This document shows, one piece after another, positions 34,163 to 43,733 of a stretch of 64,000 nt of DNA (position 1 is its first letter; each line of letters begins with the position of its first letter). Below the pieces are notes generated by a model. The model was not told the DNA's origin. It saw nothing but the letters and a program-made list of their open reading frames with translations, and ran no database searches. Where the stretch lies: assembly GCF_003865345.1 (NCBI RefSeq), contig NZ_RMVE01000006.1:1-64000 (forward strand), read 5' to 3'. The stretch comes from Nonlabens xiamenensis. Lineage in GTDB: Bacteria > Bacteroidota > Bacteroidia > Flavobacteriales > Flavobacteriaceae. A program made the position numbers and the translations under genes.

Positions 34163-34985
34163 TACTATGTGTATGTGGCACACCTTGGATAACCTTAGGT
34201 TGCACTACCACATCCTTACATAGATTAAAGTAAGGACTCCAACTAGCGAAAGTAATACCATCCTGAGCTAACTGACCACATTTGGTGAGTCTTGTAAGCT
34301 CAAATTCTAATCTACGGTTAGCAAGGATTTGCTCACGCAATTCGTTGTGATTTTTTGCAGCTTCCTTACACAACTCTTGTGCTTTTCTATCTAGTGGCCA
34401 CGAAATAGTGGCAGAGAAACCTGCATTCCAGTTGTAGTTATCTTTCTGACCTGTCCTGATCCTGCGATGGTAGAGAATTTCACCAGGTTTGTCTGGTATT
34501 CCATCTGGTATCGGGTTGCCACTGTCATCAAAGTCACCAACAAGGTCAAGCATGTTGTACACTGGATCATCATAATGCGATTCATATGGAAAATTCCATG
34601 AAGTATTTCTTGTGACATATGGTGTGATATTGGCGGTAGGTCCCTGACACACAATGCCATCACCATAACCATTTTGTATATACGGACCTTGTAAAACTTG
34701 AATTGCCTGGTTGGTCACTGAGCCAGAACTATTCGCGACTGGATTTGCTGTCGCAGACACACCACCTACTGTTTCAGCGTTAACAGGAGCAGCAAAGAGA
34801 GCTGCTATTACTGGGTAAAGATACTTGTGGTATCTGTTACGCTTTGAATTTTTGTTGTTCTTTCTATGATCGTGTGATTTTGAAGACCTGGTCCGTGATA
34901 CGTCTCCATGAAACTGAAGTTTCCACCAGGTGTGGACTGTACCCATGTGGGTCTGTTGCTTGGGTCGAGATTCAATCCTGTCCAT
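34062..34985 (-). CDS. exported protein with unusual translation start
   Basis: The open frame is 307 codons. A signal-like segment (KYLYPVIAALFAAPVNA) occurs at about residues 54-70, behind a long basic stretch that overlaps the upstream gene. No ATG, GTG or TTG lies close before the signal segment; the nearest ATGs are at 34946 and 34985. Translation from there, or by -1 frameshift from the upstream gene, must be assumed. The mature part has four or more cysteines and a helical region. Function unknown. Confidence 0.6.
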   Translation of the reverse strand: MDRIESRPKQQTHMGTVHTWWKLQFHGDVSRTRSSKSHDHRKNNKNSKRNRYHKYLYPVIAALFAAPVNAETVGGVSATANPVANSSGSVTNQAIQVLQGPYIQNGYGDGIVCQGPTANITPYVTRNTSWNFPYESHYDDPVYNMLDLVGDFDDSGNPIPDGIPDKPGEILYHRRIRTGQKDNYNWNAGFSATISWPLDRKAQELCKEAAKNHNELREQILANRRLEFELTRLTKCGQLAQDGITFASWSPYFNLCKDVVVQPKVIQGVPHTHSINSSSSKVVNPSGNGNDPSSVLKEISIGNSSQK

Positions 34986-35272
34986 GTCGAATTAATTCCA
35001 TTACTAGATGTAGATGTTTGGGGAGCAGTGACACCTATGCTTGTTGAATTCTGGGGCGTAATAGCACTATTATCGCTAGGTTTTACGCCATGGCCTGATA
35101 CACTATATGTATATCCTGTGGAATAATCCATCGAATTTATAATTTCTGTCACTTCAGAAGTAGTTTCTGTGTGGCTAGTCATCTGGCCTTGCTGAAAATT
35201 AGGTACTACAGGCACTGCCTGTGCAGCACTGCTACACAGTAACAACATGCCTATAGTAAACCTCTTTATCAT
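34808..35272 (-). CDS. exported small protein
   Basis: 154 aa with a clear signal peptide (KRFTIGMLLLCSSAAQA) and cleavage-like AQA-VP. The mature part is Ser/Thr/Asn-rich and beta-prone. It follows the gene at 35274 by one base and overlaps the next - strand frame. Unknown. Confidence 0.65.
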   Translation of the reverse strand: MIKRFTIGMLLLCSSAAQAVPVVPNFQQGQMTSHTETTSEVTEIINSMDYSTGYTYSVSGHGVKPSDNSAITPQNSTSIGVTAPQTSTSSNGINSTWTGLNLDPSNRPTWVQSTPGGNFSFMETYHGPGLQNHTIIERTTKIQSVTDTTSIFTQ

Positions 35273-35273
35273 C

Positions 35274-35777
35274 CTACTTGATTAGGATCTCGCTAGTGAA
35301 TTGTCCAGTCGCAGATGTGCCTGCTCCTCCAGCTGTTAGACCCATCGTTGATGATGAATCAATAGTACCAGCTAGATCGCCTGCAGTACCTGCAGCAGTA
35401 CTTGTCTGGTTACTGAAGTTATGTACTTGACCAACTGTCGGTGCACTAGAACCTAGAGCATCACCTTGATAGAAGGTTTGAGAGAAGCTGAAACTTTCCC
35501 CTGCAGTTGCTTGGGTCGCTGACAATGAAGGAATCGCTCCAACGCCTGAGGAGATAGTAAGGGCACCAATGGAGCTTGTTGCACTACCACCAGAAGGTGT
35601 ATATTGTGTGGTAACATTGTTACCTGTAACAGCATATGAGCTACCGACTCTCTGTACATTTGTTGCAGCTGCATCCACAGTGAGTTGTACACTACTGGAC
35701 AAGCGATGCGTAATATCCGCCTGTGCGGGTGCGGTCAACATAAACATTCCGAAAAGCACTGCTGAAATTTTTTTCAT
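35274..35777 (-). CDS. exported Ser/Thr/Gly-rich protein
   Basis: 167 aa with a typical signal peptide (KKISAVLFGMFMLTAPAQA) and AQA-DI site. The mature part is Ser/Thr/Gly/Ala-rich with no cysteines, suggestive of beta or fibrous structure. GAGG before the ATG gives a ribosome site. First gene of the - strand unit. Confidence 0.7.
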   Translation of the reverse strand: MKKISAVLFGMFMLTAPAQADITHRLSSSVQLTVDAAATNVQRVGSSYAVTGNNVTTQYTPSGGSATSSIGALTISSGVGAIPSLSATQATAGESFSFSQTFYQGDALGSSAPTVGQVHNFSNQTSTAAGTAGDLAGTIDSSSTMGLTAGGAGTSATGQFTSEILIK

Positions 35778-35803
35778 TTTATCCTCGCGAGGGATGTGCT
35801 AGC

Positions 35804-35812
35804 TCTATTTAG
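35804..35812 (-). promoter_or_regulatory. late-type promoter for - strand unit
   Basis: On the - strand the bases read CTAAATAGA, 26 bases before the ATG of the gene ending at 35777. Same variant as before 32240. Confidence 0.5.
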
Positions 35813-35885
35813 GCATTTTATTTTTAGACGGTTGTTACCAAATATTCTTTCGGGTATTACCCTATACAAAACGTAGTGATAGACG

Positions 35886-35892
35886 CTAAATA
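35886..35892 (+). promoter_or_regulatory. late-type promoter and hairpin leader for hsp20
   Basis: CTAAATA upstream of hsp20. An eight-pair hairpin with a TTCG loop (35896-35916) lies in the leader, and AAAGGAG precedes the ATG. The 168-base gap between divergent genes holds this and the - strand promoter. Confidence 0.5.
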
Positions 35893-35945
35893 TAGGTGAT
35901 TGCCTTCGGGGATCACACAACAAAACTCGCTTTTAAAGGAGAATT

Positions 35946-36392
35946 ATGACAGGACTAACAAAGTGGACATCTAAGGATGTCGATGCAATTTTTGATGCAG
36001 CAAATCGCTACAGTGTAGGGTTTGACGATCTATTTTATAGACTACATGCGTATGGAATTGGGTCTCCACAGACACAATACCCTCCATATAATATTGTAAA
36101 AGAGTCTGACACTACATGGAGAATCGAATTAGCACTAGCAGGTTGGGATCGAGACCAGATTGAAGTAGCTACAGAAACAAACGTGCTAACGATCAGATCC
36201 GTTGACAAGGATGACACAGACAAGCAAGAATACATCCATAGAGGTGTAGCAGCAAGGACATTTGCTAGAGGATTTAATCTAAGCGATGACGTAGAGGTAG
36301 GGGACGTATCATTTAATAATGGATTACTCTCTGTGACACTAACAAAAATTGTCCCAGAGCATCAGAAGAGAAAGGTATTTAATATTCAGTAG
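35946..36392 (+). CDS. hsp20: small heat-shock protein Hsp20
   Basis: 148 aa with an alpha-crystallin domain: YNIVKESDTTWRIELALAGWDRDQIEV, VLTIRS, and GVAARTFARGFNLSDDVEV with NGLLSVTLTKIVPE at the end. Known in T4-like cyanophages. A chaperone for phage or host proteins. Confidence 0.93.
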   Translation: MTGLTKWTSKDVDAIFDAANRYSVGFDDLFYRLHAYGIGSPQTQYPPYNIVKESDTTWRIELALAGWDRDQIEVATETNVLTIRSVDKDDTDKQEYIHRGVAARTFARGFNLSDDVEVGDVSFNNGLLSVTLTKIVPEHQKRKVFNIQ

Positions 36393-36561
36393 ACTGGGAC
36401 TCTACCCACTCTGCATTCTGTTTACAGTATGCATGCACATCCATCTCCATTTTATAGTGGGCATGGGTGTGTATGATCTGAATGAGTCCTAGCACTCCTA
36501 GGACAATCAAATTGAATTGGGTCACTGGGTGCTTAAGCACCGACAACAATTTCATGGACAT
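36379..36561 (-). CDS. small - strand membrane protein
   Basis: 60 aa from the ATG at 36561 (alternative 36555). One transmembrane helix (QFNLIVLGVLGLIQIIH) followed by a His-rich stretch (HTHAHYK). Convergent with hsp20, overlapping its end by 14 bases. Unknown. Confidence 0.45.
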   Translation of the reverse strand: MSMKLLSVLKHPVTQFNLIVLGVLGLIQIIHTHAHYKMEMDVHAYCKQNAEWVESQSTEY

Positions 36562-36583
36562 ATACTGTGGTATACTATATACT
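36555..36583 (+). promoter_or_regulatory. sigma-70-type promoter before Sm-like/polymerase genes
   Basis: TGGACA, 17 bases, TATACT, with a second TATACT at 36571. It would drive the small genes and gp43. Confidence 0.55.
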
Positions 36584-36594
36584 ACACAAGAAAT

Positions 36595-36622
36595 GAGACT
36601 CTTAACACAGGGGTCTCTTTTT
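36595..36622 (+). terminator. weak terminator or attenuator in leader
   Basis: GAGAC/GTCTC five-pair stem, 13-base loop, then TTTTT. It lies just after the promoter, so it may act as an attenuator. Confidence 0.35.
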
Positions 36623-36639
36623 GTTTGGAGACACTGACT

Positions 36640-36801
36640 ATGAACATGTATGTAAATCTGGCACCACCTCACTGCAAAGATCTAAGTATGTTGACTTTGG
36701 ACGTGCCATCTGATAAACTAGATGAGGTGCTATCCCTATTGGAGAAAAACTATGAGCGTAAAGGTAGCAAGAATGGCAAACGGCGAGGACGTAATCGCTG
36801 A
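36640..36801 (+). CDS. small protein before Sm-like gene
   Basis: 53 aa from the ATG at 36640, with GGAG upstream. Basic C-terminus (ERKGSKNGKRRGRNR). Overlaps the next gene by 50 bases. Confidence 0.5.
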   Translation: MNMYVNLAPPHCKDLSMLTLDVPSDKLDEVLSLLEKNYERKGSKNGKRRGRNR

Positions 36802-37147
36802 TATCAAAGAGGTTAGAAACTCTGAGGGCGATGATGCTCGTGTTCTTGCATACGAATTTATTGATTCCTTTTCCATTCAACTGGAAATGAATGACCAAGA
36901 ATTCTTGGTTGAAGAAGCAGGTAAAGAGAATCCACTTGGTAATATTCGTATGCGATTCTATCCATTCTTCCCTTTGACTGTTGGGTCTAATTTCATTTCA
37001 CTTCAACACGTCGTAAGTATCGCTGATCCACATTGGGAAGTCCTCAAGCGATACGAAGAGGCATTGCAAACCATTAAAAAGTCACGAAAAGATGATGTTA
37101 AAGTTGATTATTCTGAAATACCACCCTCAGGTCTCGTTATTGGGTGA
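36752..37147 (+). CDS. Sm-like small beta protein
   Basis: 131 aa from the ATG at 36752 (GGAG upstream). VKVARMANGEDVIADIKEV and FISLQHVVSIADPHWEVLKRYEEAL match the layout of the 18615 protein. RNA binding is inferred. Confidence 0.65.
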   Translation: MSVKVARMANGEDVIADIKEVRNSEGDDARVLAYEFIDSFSIQLEMNDQEFLVEEAGKENPLGNIRMRFYPFFPLTVGSNFISLQHVVSIADPHWEVLKRYEEALQTIKKSRKDDVKVDYSEIPPSGLVIG

Positions 37148-37157
37148 CCTAGTAGAG

Positions 37158-37361
37158 ATGGATGAGGAGCCTAGTTTCCTTATCCAAAACTGCCATGAAG
37201 TAACAGAGGAAGGACTTAAAAAGTTTCCATACTACAGTGATCAGGAAGACCTATTCATCGAGAGTACTGATGTATTAACTGTGGTGGATCCCTCGGCAAA
37301 GGTTGCCAAACAATATCTAGTGATGCTAGAATCCAAAGAGAAGAAAGGCAAGAATGAGTGA
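37158..37361 (+). CDS. short Sm-like paralog
   Basis: 67 aa from the ATG at 37158. EDLFIESTDVLTVVDPSAKVAKQYLVML repeats the second half of the Sm-like motif; the first half is degenerate. Overlaps the polymerase start by 8 bases. Confidence 0.55.
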   Translation: MDEEPSFLIQNCHEVTEEGLKKFPYYSDQEDLFIESTDVLTVVDPSAKVAKQYLVMLESKEKKGKNE

Positions 37362-39873
37362 TTTTTATACTAACGTAATCATCTTTGGTGACACTGCGTT
37401 GGTAAGGGGATATCGTAACGGTGAGCGTGTGCAATACCGTGAGAAGACATCCCCTTCTCTTTATTTGGTGCCTGCAAATCAATCAAAGACCTCCAAGTAT
37501 AAGACTCTGGATGGCAGGTATGCACATAAGAAAAAGTTTGATGGTGTCCGTGAGGCACGAGACTTCCTGCAGAAGTATTCCGACGTAGAAGGAATGGAAG
37601 TGCATGGGTATGAGCGATTTGTTTTCCAACACATCGCCCAGAAACACCCTACTCGTGTCCACTATGACATGAATTTGATGAGTATATGGACAATCGATAT
37701 TGAGGTTGCATGTGAAAATGGATTCCCTGATGTAGAAGCATGTCAGGAGGATATGTTGTGCATCACCATGAAGAATATGATGACCAAGAAGATCATCACA
37801 TGGGGCACGAGAGAGTATGATCCTCCAAAGGATGTGGAGTATCGTATCTTCAATACTGAGCATGAAATGCTGCAGGATTTCCATAAGCATTGGGTGCATG
37901 ACACCCCTGATATCATCACAGGGTGGAATAATAACTTCTATGACATGCCTTATATCTGTCGTAGGATTGAGAAGATCCTAGGAGAGAAGTGGATGAAGAG
38001 TCTCTCACCTTGGAATGTAGTAAAAGATCGCACCATAAATGTGCAAGGCCGAGCAAATATTGTTTACGATATTCTAGGTGTTACTATCCTTGACTACCTT
38101 GATCTATACAAGAAGTTTACCTATTCCGCACAAGAATCCTACAGTCTAGAGCATATCTCTACTGTTGAATTGGGTGAGCACAAACTTGACCATAGCATGT
38201 ATGAAAACTTTAAAGACTTCTATACATCTGACTGGCAGAAGTTTGTAGACTACAACATCCATGACGTGCAACTGGTTGATCAACTAGAAGGCAAGATGAA
38301 ACTTGTTGAGTTGGCAGTCACTATGGCATACGATGCCAAGGTAAACATTGATGATGTGTTTTCACAGGTAAAGATGTGGGATACTCTCATCTATAATGAT
38401 TTGTATCAGAAGAATATTGTTGTGCCCCCTAAGCAGACATCCGAGAAAGATGACAAGTATGCGGGTGCATATGTCAAAGAGCCTGTGCCTGGTGTTTATG
38501 ACTGGGTATGTAGTTTTGACTTGAATTCTCTGTATCCACACCTTATAATGCAGTATAACATCTCTCCTGAGACGCTTGTCGATGAGAGACATCCTAGAGT
38601 TTCTGTGGACAAGATCCTCGATGAAGAATTTACTGCTCATCCTGATTACGCTGTCTGTGCTAATGGTGCTCAGTATCGTAAGGATATACATGGATTTCTT
38701 CCTGAGATGATGCAACGCATCTACGATGAAAGAAAGATCTTCAAGAAGAAAATGCTCGCTGCCAAGCAGGAGTTTGAGAAGACTGGTGATCCTAAACTAA
38801 AGAATGATATCTCCACCTTCAACAACATCCAAATGGCAAGGAAGATTCAACTCAATAGTGCCTATGGTGCTATTGGTAATCAATACTTCCGCTATTATAA
38901 CTTAGCAAATGCTGAGGCAATCACTCTATCTGGTCAGGTCTCTATCCGATGGATTGAAAATAAGATAAACAAATTTCTTAATAAACTATTAGAGACAGAC
39001 AACAAAGATTATGTTATTGCTTCTGATACCGATTCCATTTATTTGCATATGGATCCTCTGGTTAAAAAGATATTCAAGGGCAGAGAGGAGAGCGATCAAA
39101 GCGTATTGCGGTTCCTTGCGAAGGTGTGTGATGTGGAATTTGAAAAGTATATACAGAATTCTTATCAAGAATTGGCAACCTATGTAAATGCCTACGAGCA
39201 GAAGATGTTTATGAAGCGAGAAAACATCGCTAATCGTGGTGTCTGGACTGCTAAGAAGAGATATATTCTAAACGTATGGGACAGTGAGGGTGTCAGATAC
39301 AATGAGCCTTCACTAAAGATCATGGGTATTGAGGCAGTCAAATCCTCCACCCCATCATCATGTCGTGGAGCACTCCGTGACGTCCTAAAACTCATGATGA
39401 ATACTGATGAGAGGAAGGTGCAGCAGTTTGTCAAAGATTTTGAGAAAAAGTTTAAGTCACTACCTACAGATGAGATTGCATTTCCACGGTCATGCAACAA
39501 TCTCAAGAAGTATCACCACCCTAAGGAGTTGTATGGAGCACATTGCCCCATTCACGTCCGAGGTGTGCTACTATATAATAACTCTATCAAAGAAAAGAAT
39601 CTTACCCACAAGTATCCCTTGATTCAAGAGGGAGAAAAGATCAAGTATGTCTTCCTAAAGACACCTAATAAACTTGGTCGTCATGGGTCTAAGGGTGACT
39701 TCCAAAATGTCATCTCTTTCTTTAGGACACTCCCCTCTGAGTTTAAACTAGAGGAATACATTGATTATGATATGCAATTTTCTAAAGCATTTCTTGATCC
39801 ACTCACCGTGATTCTTGATCAGATCGGATGGTCTGCCAAGAAACGTGCCACACTAGAAGCCATGTTTGGTTAA
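37354..39873 (+). CDS. 43: DNA polymerase gp43
   Basis: 839 aa family B polymerase (T4: 898). Exonuclease site [11 protein letters not shown] near residue 111; polymerase sites [10 protein letters not shown] and ASDTDSIY. One uninterrupted frame, unlike some T4-like phages with split genes. The C-terminus is expected to bind gp45. Confidence 0.97.
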   Translation: MSDFYTNVIIFGDTALVRGYRNGERVQYREKTSPSLYLVPANQSKTSKYKTLDGRYAHKKKFDGVREARDFLQKYSDVEGMEVHGYERFVFQHIAQKHPTRVHYDMNLMSIWTIDIEVACENGFPDVEACQEDMLCITMKNMMTKKIITWGTREYDPPKDVEYRIFNTEHEMLQDFHKHWVHDTPDIITGWNNNFYDMPYICRRIEKILGEKWMKSLSPWNVVKDRTINVQGRANIVYDILGVTILDYLDLYKKFTYSAQESYSLEHISTVELGEHKLDHSMYENFKDFYTSDWQKFVDYNIHDVQLVDQLEGKMKLVELAVTMAYDAKVNIDDVFSQVKMWDTLIYNDLYQKNIVVPPKQTSEKDDKYAGAYVKEPVPGVYDWVCSFDLNSLYPHLIMQYNISPETLVDERHPRVSVDKILDEEFTAHPDYAVCANGAQYRKDIHGFLPEMMQRIYDERKIFKKKMLAAKQEFEKTGDPKLKNDISTFNNIQMARKIQLNSAYGAIGNQYFRYYNLANAEAITLSGQVSIRWIENKINKFLNKLLETDNKDYVIASDTDSIYLHMDPLVKKIFKGREESDQSVLRFLAKVCDVEFEKYIQNSYQELATYVNAYEQKMFMKRENIANRGVWTAKKRYILNVWDSEGVRYNEPSLKIMGIEAVKSSTPSSCRGALRDVLKLMMNTDERKVQQFVKDFEKKFKSLPTDEIAFPRSCNNLKKYHHPKELYGAHCPIHVRGVLLYNNSIKEKNLTHKYPLIQEGEKIKYVFLKTPNKLGRHGSKGDFQNVISFFRTLPSEFKLEEYIDYDMQFSKAFLDPLTVILDQIGWSAKKRATLEAMFG

Positions 39874-39875
39874 TT

Positions 39876-40895
39876 ATGACAAGTAGTTTTTTCACTGAAA
39901 TTGTAAAGGAGATTGACAATGAGTATGCAACGGTTGCCTCTGAAGGCATCGCTGCAGGTGACATTGATCAATATGTAGATACTGGATCTTATATTCTTAA
40001 CGCTCTGTTGAGTGGTAGTATCTATGGTGGTCTGCCTTCTAATAAGATCACAGCACTAGCAGGTGAGAGTAGCACAGGTAAGACATTCTATGCCTTGTCT
40101 GTTGTCCGTCACTTTCTAAACACTGACCCTGATGCAGGTGTCATTTATTTTGAGTCAGAGTCTGCTATTTCTAAACAGATGATTGAGGAGAGAGGCATTG
40201 ATTCTAAACGTATGATCATTGTGCCTGTCACCACCGTGCAGGAATTCCGCACACAGGCAGTTAAGATTGTTGATAAATACTTAACTCAGAAGGAATCAGA
40301 TCGCAAACCGTTGATGTTTGTATTGGATTCATTGGGCAATCTGTCCACCTCTAAGGAGATGGAAGATACTGCAGCAGGTAAAGACACACGAGATATGACT
40401 AGAGCACAAGTCCTTAAAGGTGCCTTTAGGGTCTTGACTTTGAAACTAGGTCTTGCTAATGTACCTATGATCGTAACTAATCATACCTATGATGTTGTCG
40501 GTAGTTATGTGCCCACAAAAGAAATGGGTGGCGGTAGTGGTCTTAAGTATTCTGCTTCCACTATCGTATATCTTTCCAAGAAGAAAGAGAAAGATGGCAC
40601 AGATGTTGTCGGTAATATTATCAAGGTCAAGGCAGTCAAGTCTCGACTTACAAAAGAAAATTCACAAGTAGAGACGAGGTTATTCTATGACGAACGCGGA
40701 CTGGACAAGTATTATGGGTTACTGGAATTGGGTGAGAAGTATGGAGTCTTCCAACGGATCGGGAATCGGTATCGTATTGGTGAATCTTCTGTTTATCCTA
40801 AGTCTATTCTCGCTTCGCCCGAGAAATACTTCACAGAAGAAGTAATGCATGAATTGGACGAAGCCGCTAAGAAAGAATTCTGTTATGGCGAGTGA
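39876..40895 (+). CDS. uvsX: RecA-like recombinase UvsX
   Basis: 339 aa from the ATG at 39876 (upstream open frame runs into gp43). Walker [11 protein letters not shown] near residue 62, and [10 protein letters not shown]. Catalyses strand exchange with UvsY. Overlaps the oxygenase by 11 bases. Confidence 0.95.
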   Translation: MTSSFFTEIVKEIDNEYATVASEGIAAGDIDQYVDTGSYILNALLSGSIYGGLPSNKITALAGESSTGKTFYALSVVRHFLNTDPDAGVIYFESESAISKQMIEERGIDSKRMIIVPVTTVQEFRTQAVKIVDKYLTQKESDRKPLMFVLDSLGNLSTSKEMEDTAAGKDTRDMTRAQVLKGAFRVLTLKLGLANVPMIVTNHTYDVVGSYVPTKEMGGGSGLKYSASTIVYLSKKKEKDGTDVVGNIIKVKAVKSRLTKENSQVETRLFYDERGLDKYYGLLELGEKYGVFQRIGNRYRIGESSVYPKSILASPEKYFTEEVMHELDEAAKKEFCYGE

Positions 40896-41460
40896 TCTAA
40901 AGGATTTTATCCGTGTATATGATGGTGTCTTAGACCCTAACTTGTGCAACAATGCTATCAAGTTGTTTGATGAGACACCTGATGCACAGGATCGTTGGGA
41001 TAACCAACACAAACCTCAGTTTACACAAATGAATATCACGATGCTATCTGAGCAGCAACGTGATCCTAAGTGGGGTGTAATCCACAATAATATTATTGCT
41101 TCAATACAAACAGTATCTGAATATTATATGAAAGATACAGGGTGCTCACCATTCTGGCCACCTAAGAATAGTATTGAGCAGATCCGTATGAAAAAGTATA
41201 CGGCAGAGACAGGAGATAGGTTTGATCTCCACATTGATGTTGGTGACTATGCTACAGCACGTCGCTTTCTTGTTATGTTTTTCTATCTTAATGATGTAGA
41301 GGAGGGAGGAGAGACATCTTTCCCTGCTATTGAATTAGATATCAAACCAAAGCAAGGTAGTGTGCTATGCTTTCCACCAGTATGGATGTATCCTCACCTA
41401 GGTAAGCAACCAATCAGCAATGACAAATACATTGTTGGCACATATCTACACTATCAATAA
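40885..41460 (+). CDS. 2OG-Fe(II) oxygenase, prolyl-hydroxylase-like
   Basis: 191 aa from the ATG at 40885. [11 protein letters not shown] carries Hx[16 protein letters not shown] is typical P4H, and [29 protein letters not shown] supplies the distal His and the 2OG-binding Lys/Arg region. Sits between uvsX and gp41. Target unknown. Confidence 0.88.
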   Translation: MASDLKDFIRVYDGVLDPNLCNNAIKLFDETPDAQDRWDNQHKPQFTQMNITMLSEQQRDPKWGVIHNNIIASIQTVSEYYMKDTGCSPFWPPKNSIEQIRMKKYTAETGDRFDLHIDVGDYATARRFLVMFFYLNDVEEGGETSFPAIELDIKPKQGSVLCFPPVWMYPHLGKQPISNDKYIVGTYLHYQ

Positions 41461-42827
41461 TGCCAGGTATAGAAGAAATTGTTATTAGTAATCTGATCTG
41501 CAATCCAGATTACATGAGAAAGGTTTTACCTTTCGTGAAAGAAGAATACTTTGATGACCTATCACAAAAGGTAGTCTTCAAAGAGATATCTGAATTTGTT
41601 AATGAGTATGATAACCTTCCAGAGCCTAATGCTATTGCTCTTGAGGTAGAGAAACGTAAAGATTTAACAGAGGATGCTGTCAATAGAGTTTTAGAAATAC
41701 TTAGAGGACTAGATAGGACGGAGTATAATGAAGAGTGGTTGCTAGACACTACTGAGAAGTGGTGTAAAGAGCGAGCGATTTATAATGCTCTAATGGAGTC
41801 TGTCCAAATTGCAGATGGTCAGGACAAGACTCGTAATCAGGATGCAATTCCGTCAATTATGTCGGACGCACTTAGTGTGTGCTTTGATGACCATGTAGGA
41901 CACGATTACTTAGAGGATTCAGAGTCAAGATATGACTTCTATCATAGAAAAGAAGAAAAGATTCCATTCGATCTCGACTTCTTCAACAAAATTACAAAAG
42001 GTGGGTTACCTAATAAGACTCTCAATATCGCACTTGCTGGTACAGGTGTCGGCAAGAGTCTATTCATGTGCCACGTCGCTAGTGCCTGCCTCTTGCAAGG
42101 GAGGAACGTTCTCTACATTACACTTGAAATGGCAGAGGAGAAGATTGCTGAGCGAATTGATGCCAACCTCCTCGACGTCCCGATTCAACAACTAAGTGAT
42201 CCCTTATTCAGTAAGGGTAAGTATCAATCTAAGATAGAGAAGTTGTCAGAGAAGACACAGGGTCGCCTTGTTATCAAGGAGTATCCCACTGCATCTGCAC
42301 ATGTTAACCACTTCAAGTCTCTACTCAATGAGTTGTCATTGAAGAAAGGTTTTCATCCTGACATTATCTTTGTTGACTATCTTAATATCTGTGCATCGTC
42401 ACGGTATAAAAACAACATTGTGAATTCCTATACCTATGTCAAATCAGTCGCTGAAGAGTTACGAGGACTCGCAGGAGAATTCAAAGTCCCGATCGTGTCC
42501 GCTACGCAAACCACTCGCTCAGGTTACGGTAATAGTGACGTGGAGCTTACTGATACTAGCGAGTCTTTCGGTTTGCCTGCAACTGCTGATCTTATGTTTG
42601 CACTTATTGCAACTGAAGATCTAGAGGCAATGAATCAGATCATGGTCAAGCAGTTGAAGAATAGATATAATGATCCTACAGTCAACAAACGTTTTGTGTT
42701 AGGTATTGACAGAGCGAAGATGAGGCTGTATGATTGTGAGCAGTCTGCTCAAGACAATATTCTTGATAGTAATCAAGAAGAATTTACTACCGATACCAAA
42801 TCTAAATTCCAAGGTTTTAAAATATGA
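41460..42827 (+). CDS. 41: replicative helicase gp41
   Basis: 455 aa DnaB-type hexameric helicase (T4: 475). Walker A LAGTGVGKSL, then ITLEMAEEKIAER and FVDYLNIC (Walker B). Works with primase gp61 (50918-51895). A coupled ATGA start follows into the MazG-like gene. Confidence 0.95.
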   Translation: MPGIEEIVISNLICNPDYMRKVLPFVKEEYFDDLSQKVVFKEISEFVNEYDNLPEPNAIALEVEKRKDLTEDAVNRVLEILRGLDRTEYNEEWLLDTTEKWCKERAIYNALMESVQIADGQDKTRNQDAIPSIMSDALSVCFDDHVGHDYLEDSESRYDFYHRKEEKIPFDLDFFNKITKGGLPNKTLNIALAGTGVGKSLFMCHVASACLLQGRNVLYITLEMAEEKIAERIDANLLDVPIQQLSDPLFSKGKYQSKIEKLSEKTQGRLVIKEYPTASAHVNHFKSLLNELSLKKGFHPDIIFVDYLNICASSRYKNNIVNSYTYVKSVAEELRGLAGEFKVPIVSATQTTRSGYGNSDVELTDTSESFGLPATADLMFALIATEDLEAMNQIMVKQLKNRYNDPTVNKRFVLGIDRAKMRLYDCEQSAQDNILDSNQEEFTTDTKSKFQGFKI

Positions 42828-43495
42828 AAGTCAACCAAGGCGGTTTTGCCCCTAGTCCTGAGACTGGAAGTGGAGACGACATCCAACAGACAGCAGAAAA
42901 GTTTTCTAACGCTGCAACGGACGCTGCAGAAAACTTTGAAGCAGCAGCAAAAGAAGCAGCAGCAGAAGCACCTAAGACTCCTGAGGACGTTATCAACGAT
43001 AACCGTTTTAACACTGCCTACAAGAGTAAGAAGAAAGCAAAGCAGAAGATGGATGAAGCTGCTTCCAAGAAGCAGACGAAGGAAGGACCTGTCAAGATTA
43101 ACTTTGATAGGTATGCTGAATTCGTAGAAGGCACATGCTCTAACCCTAGTAAAGACTATAATGTTTTTAAGGCAAGGATGGATGACTTGACCAAACAAGG
43201 TTGTAACATTAATCGTCTTGACACTGCTGCCTCAGGAATGTCTGCAGAAGGCGGTGAGTTTATGGAAATTGTGAAGAAACTAAAGTATCAAGGTAAACCA
43301 TGGAATGAGGACACTAAAGATCACCTTATCAAAGAGTTGGGTGACATCCTTTGGTATGCTCAGAATGCATGTGCTGCCCTTGATCTCCGTATGGATGAGG
43401 TTATCTATATCAATACTCTTAAACTAGCAGCACGCTACCCTAAAATGAAATTTGATGAGTACTATTCCGAAAACAGGAAACCAGGTGATATCTAA
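42824..43495 (+). CDS. mazG: MazG-like NTP pyrophosphohydrolase with N-terminal extension
   Basis: 223 aa. The C-terminal half holds EGGEFMEIVKKLKYQGKPW and LIKELGDILWY, with the metal-binding ExxE and ExxD of the all-alpha pyrophosphatase family. Residues 1-90 are Ala/Glu/Lys-rich and disordered, which is unusual for MazG. Phage MazG is thought to adjust nucleotide pools. Located behind gp41. Confidence 0.8.
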   Translation: MKVNQGGFAPSPETGSGDDIQQTAEKFSNAATDAAENFEAAAKEAAAEAPKTPEDVINDNRFNTAYKSKKKAKQKMDEAASKKQTKEGPVKINFDRYAEFVEGTCSNPSKDYNVFKARMDDLTKQGCNINRLDTAASGMSAEGGEFMEIVKKLKYQGKPWNEDTKDHLIKELGDILWYAQNACAALDLRMDEVIYINTLKLAARYPKMKFDEYYSENRKPGDI

Positions 43496-43496
43496 C

Positions 43497-43733
43497 GTGG
43501 GTAAGGTGTGGAAGTATAGTTTAGGTAGTTTTAGTGATGATAAAACTAAAAACTATGACAACTATGTTGCTATCGTACGCACTATCATTTTCGTTTCTTA
43601 TCTGGTTACTAATTGTTTTATCATTTCTGGTGTCGTAAGACACTGGAATAACGTGCCTAACGATGATCCTAAATATAAGGTGATACCTGCGAAGGAGTAT
43701 GGCACAGAAAAAGGACAACGAACCTTTACTTGA
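43497..43733 (+). CDS. small membrane protein, GTG start
   Basis: 78 aa. The GTG at 43497 follows the MazG stop by one base; the open frame extends upstream to 43452. GKVWKYSLGSFSDDKTKNYDN is followed by a helix (IVRTIIFVSYLVTNCFII). I recall similar short proteins behind gp41 in cyanophages. Unknown. Confidence 0.55.
   Translation: MGKVWKYSLGSFSDDKTKNYDNYVAIVRTIIFVSYLVTNCFIISGVVRHWNNVPNDDPKYKVIPAKEYGTEKGQRTFT

Noticed and set aside
37483-37899. 138-codon - strand ORF
   Set aside because: Fully opposite DNA polymerase gp43 with no promoter or recognisable motif.
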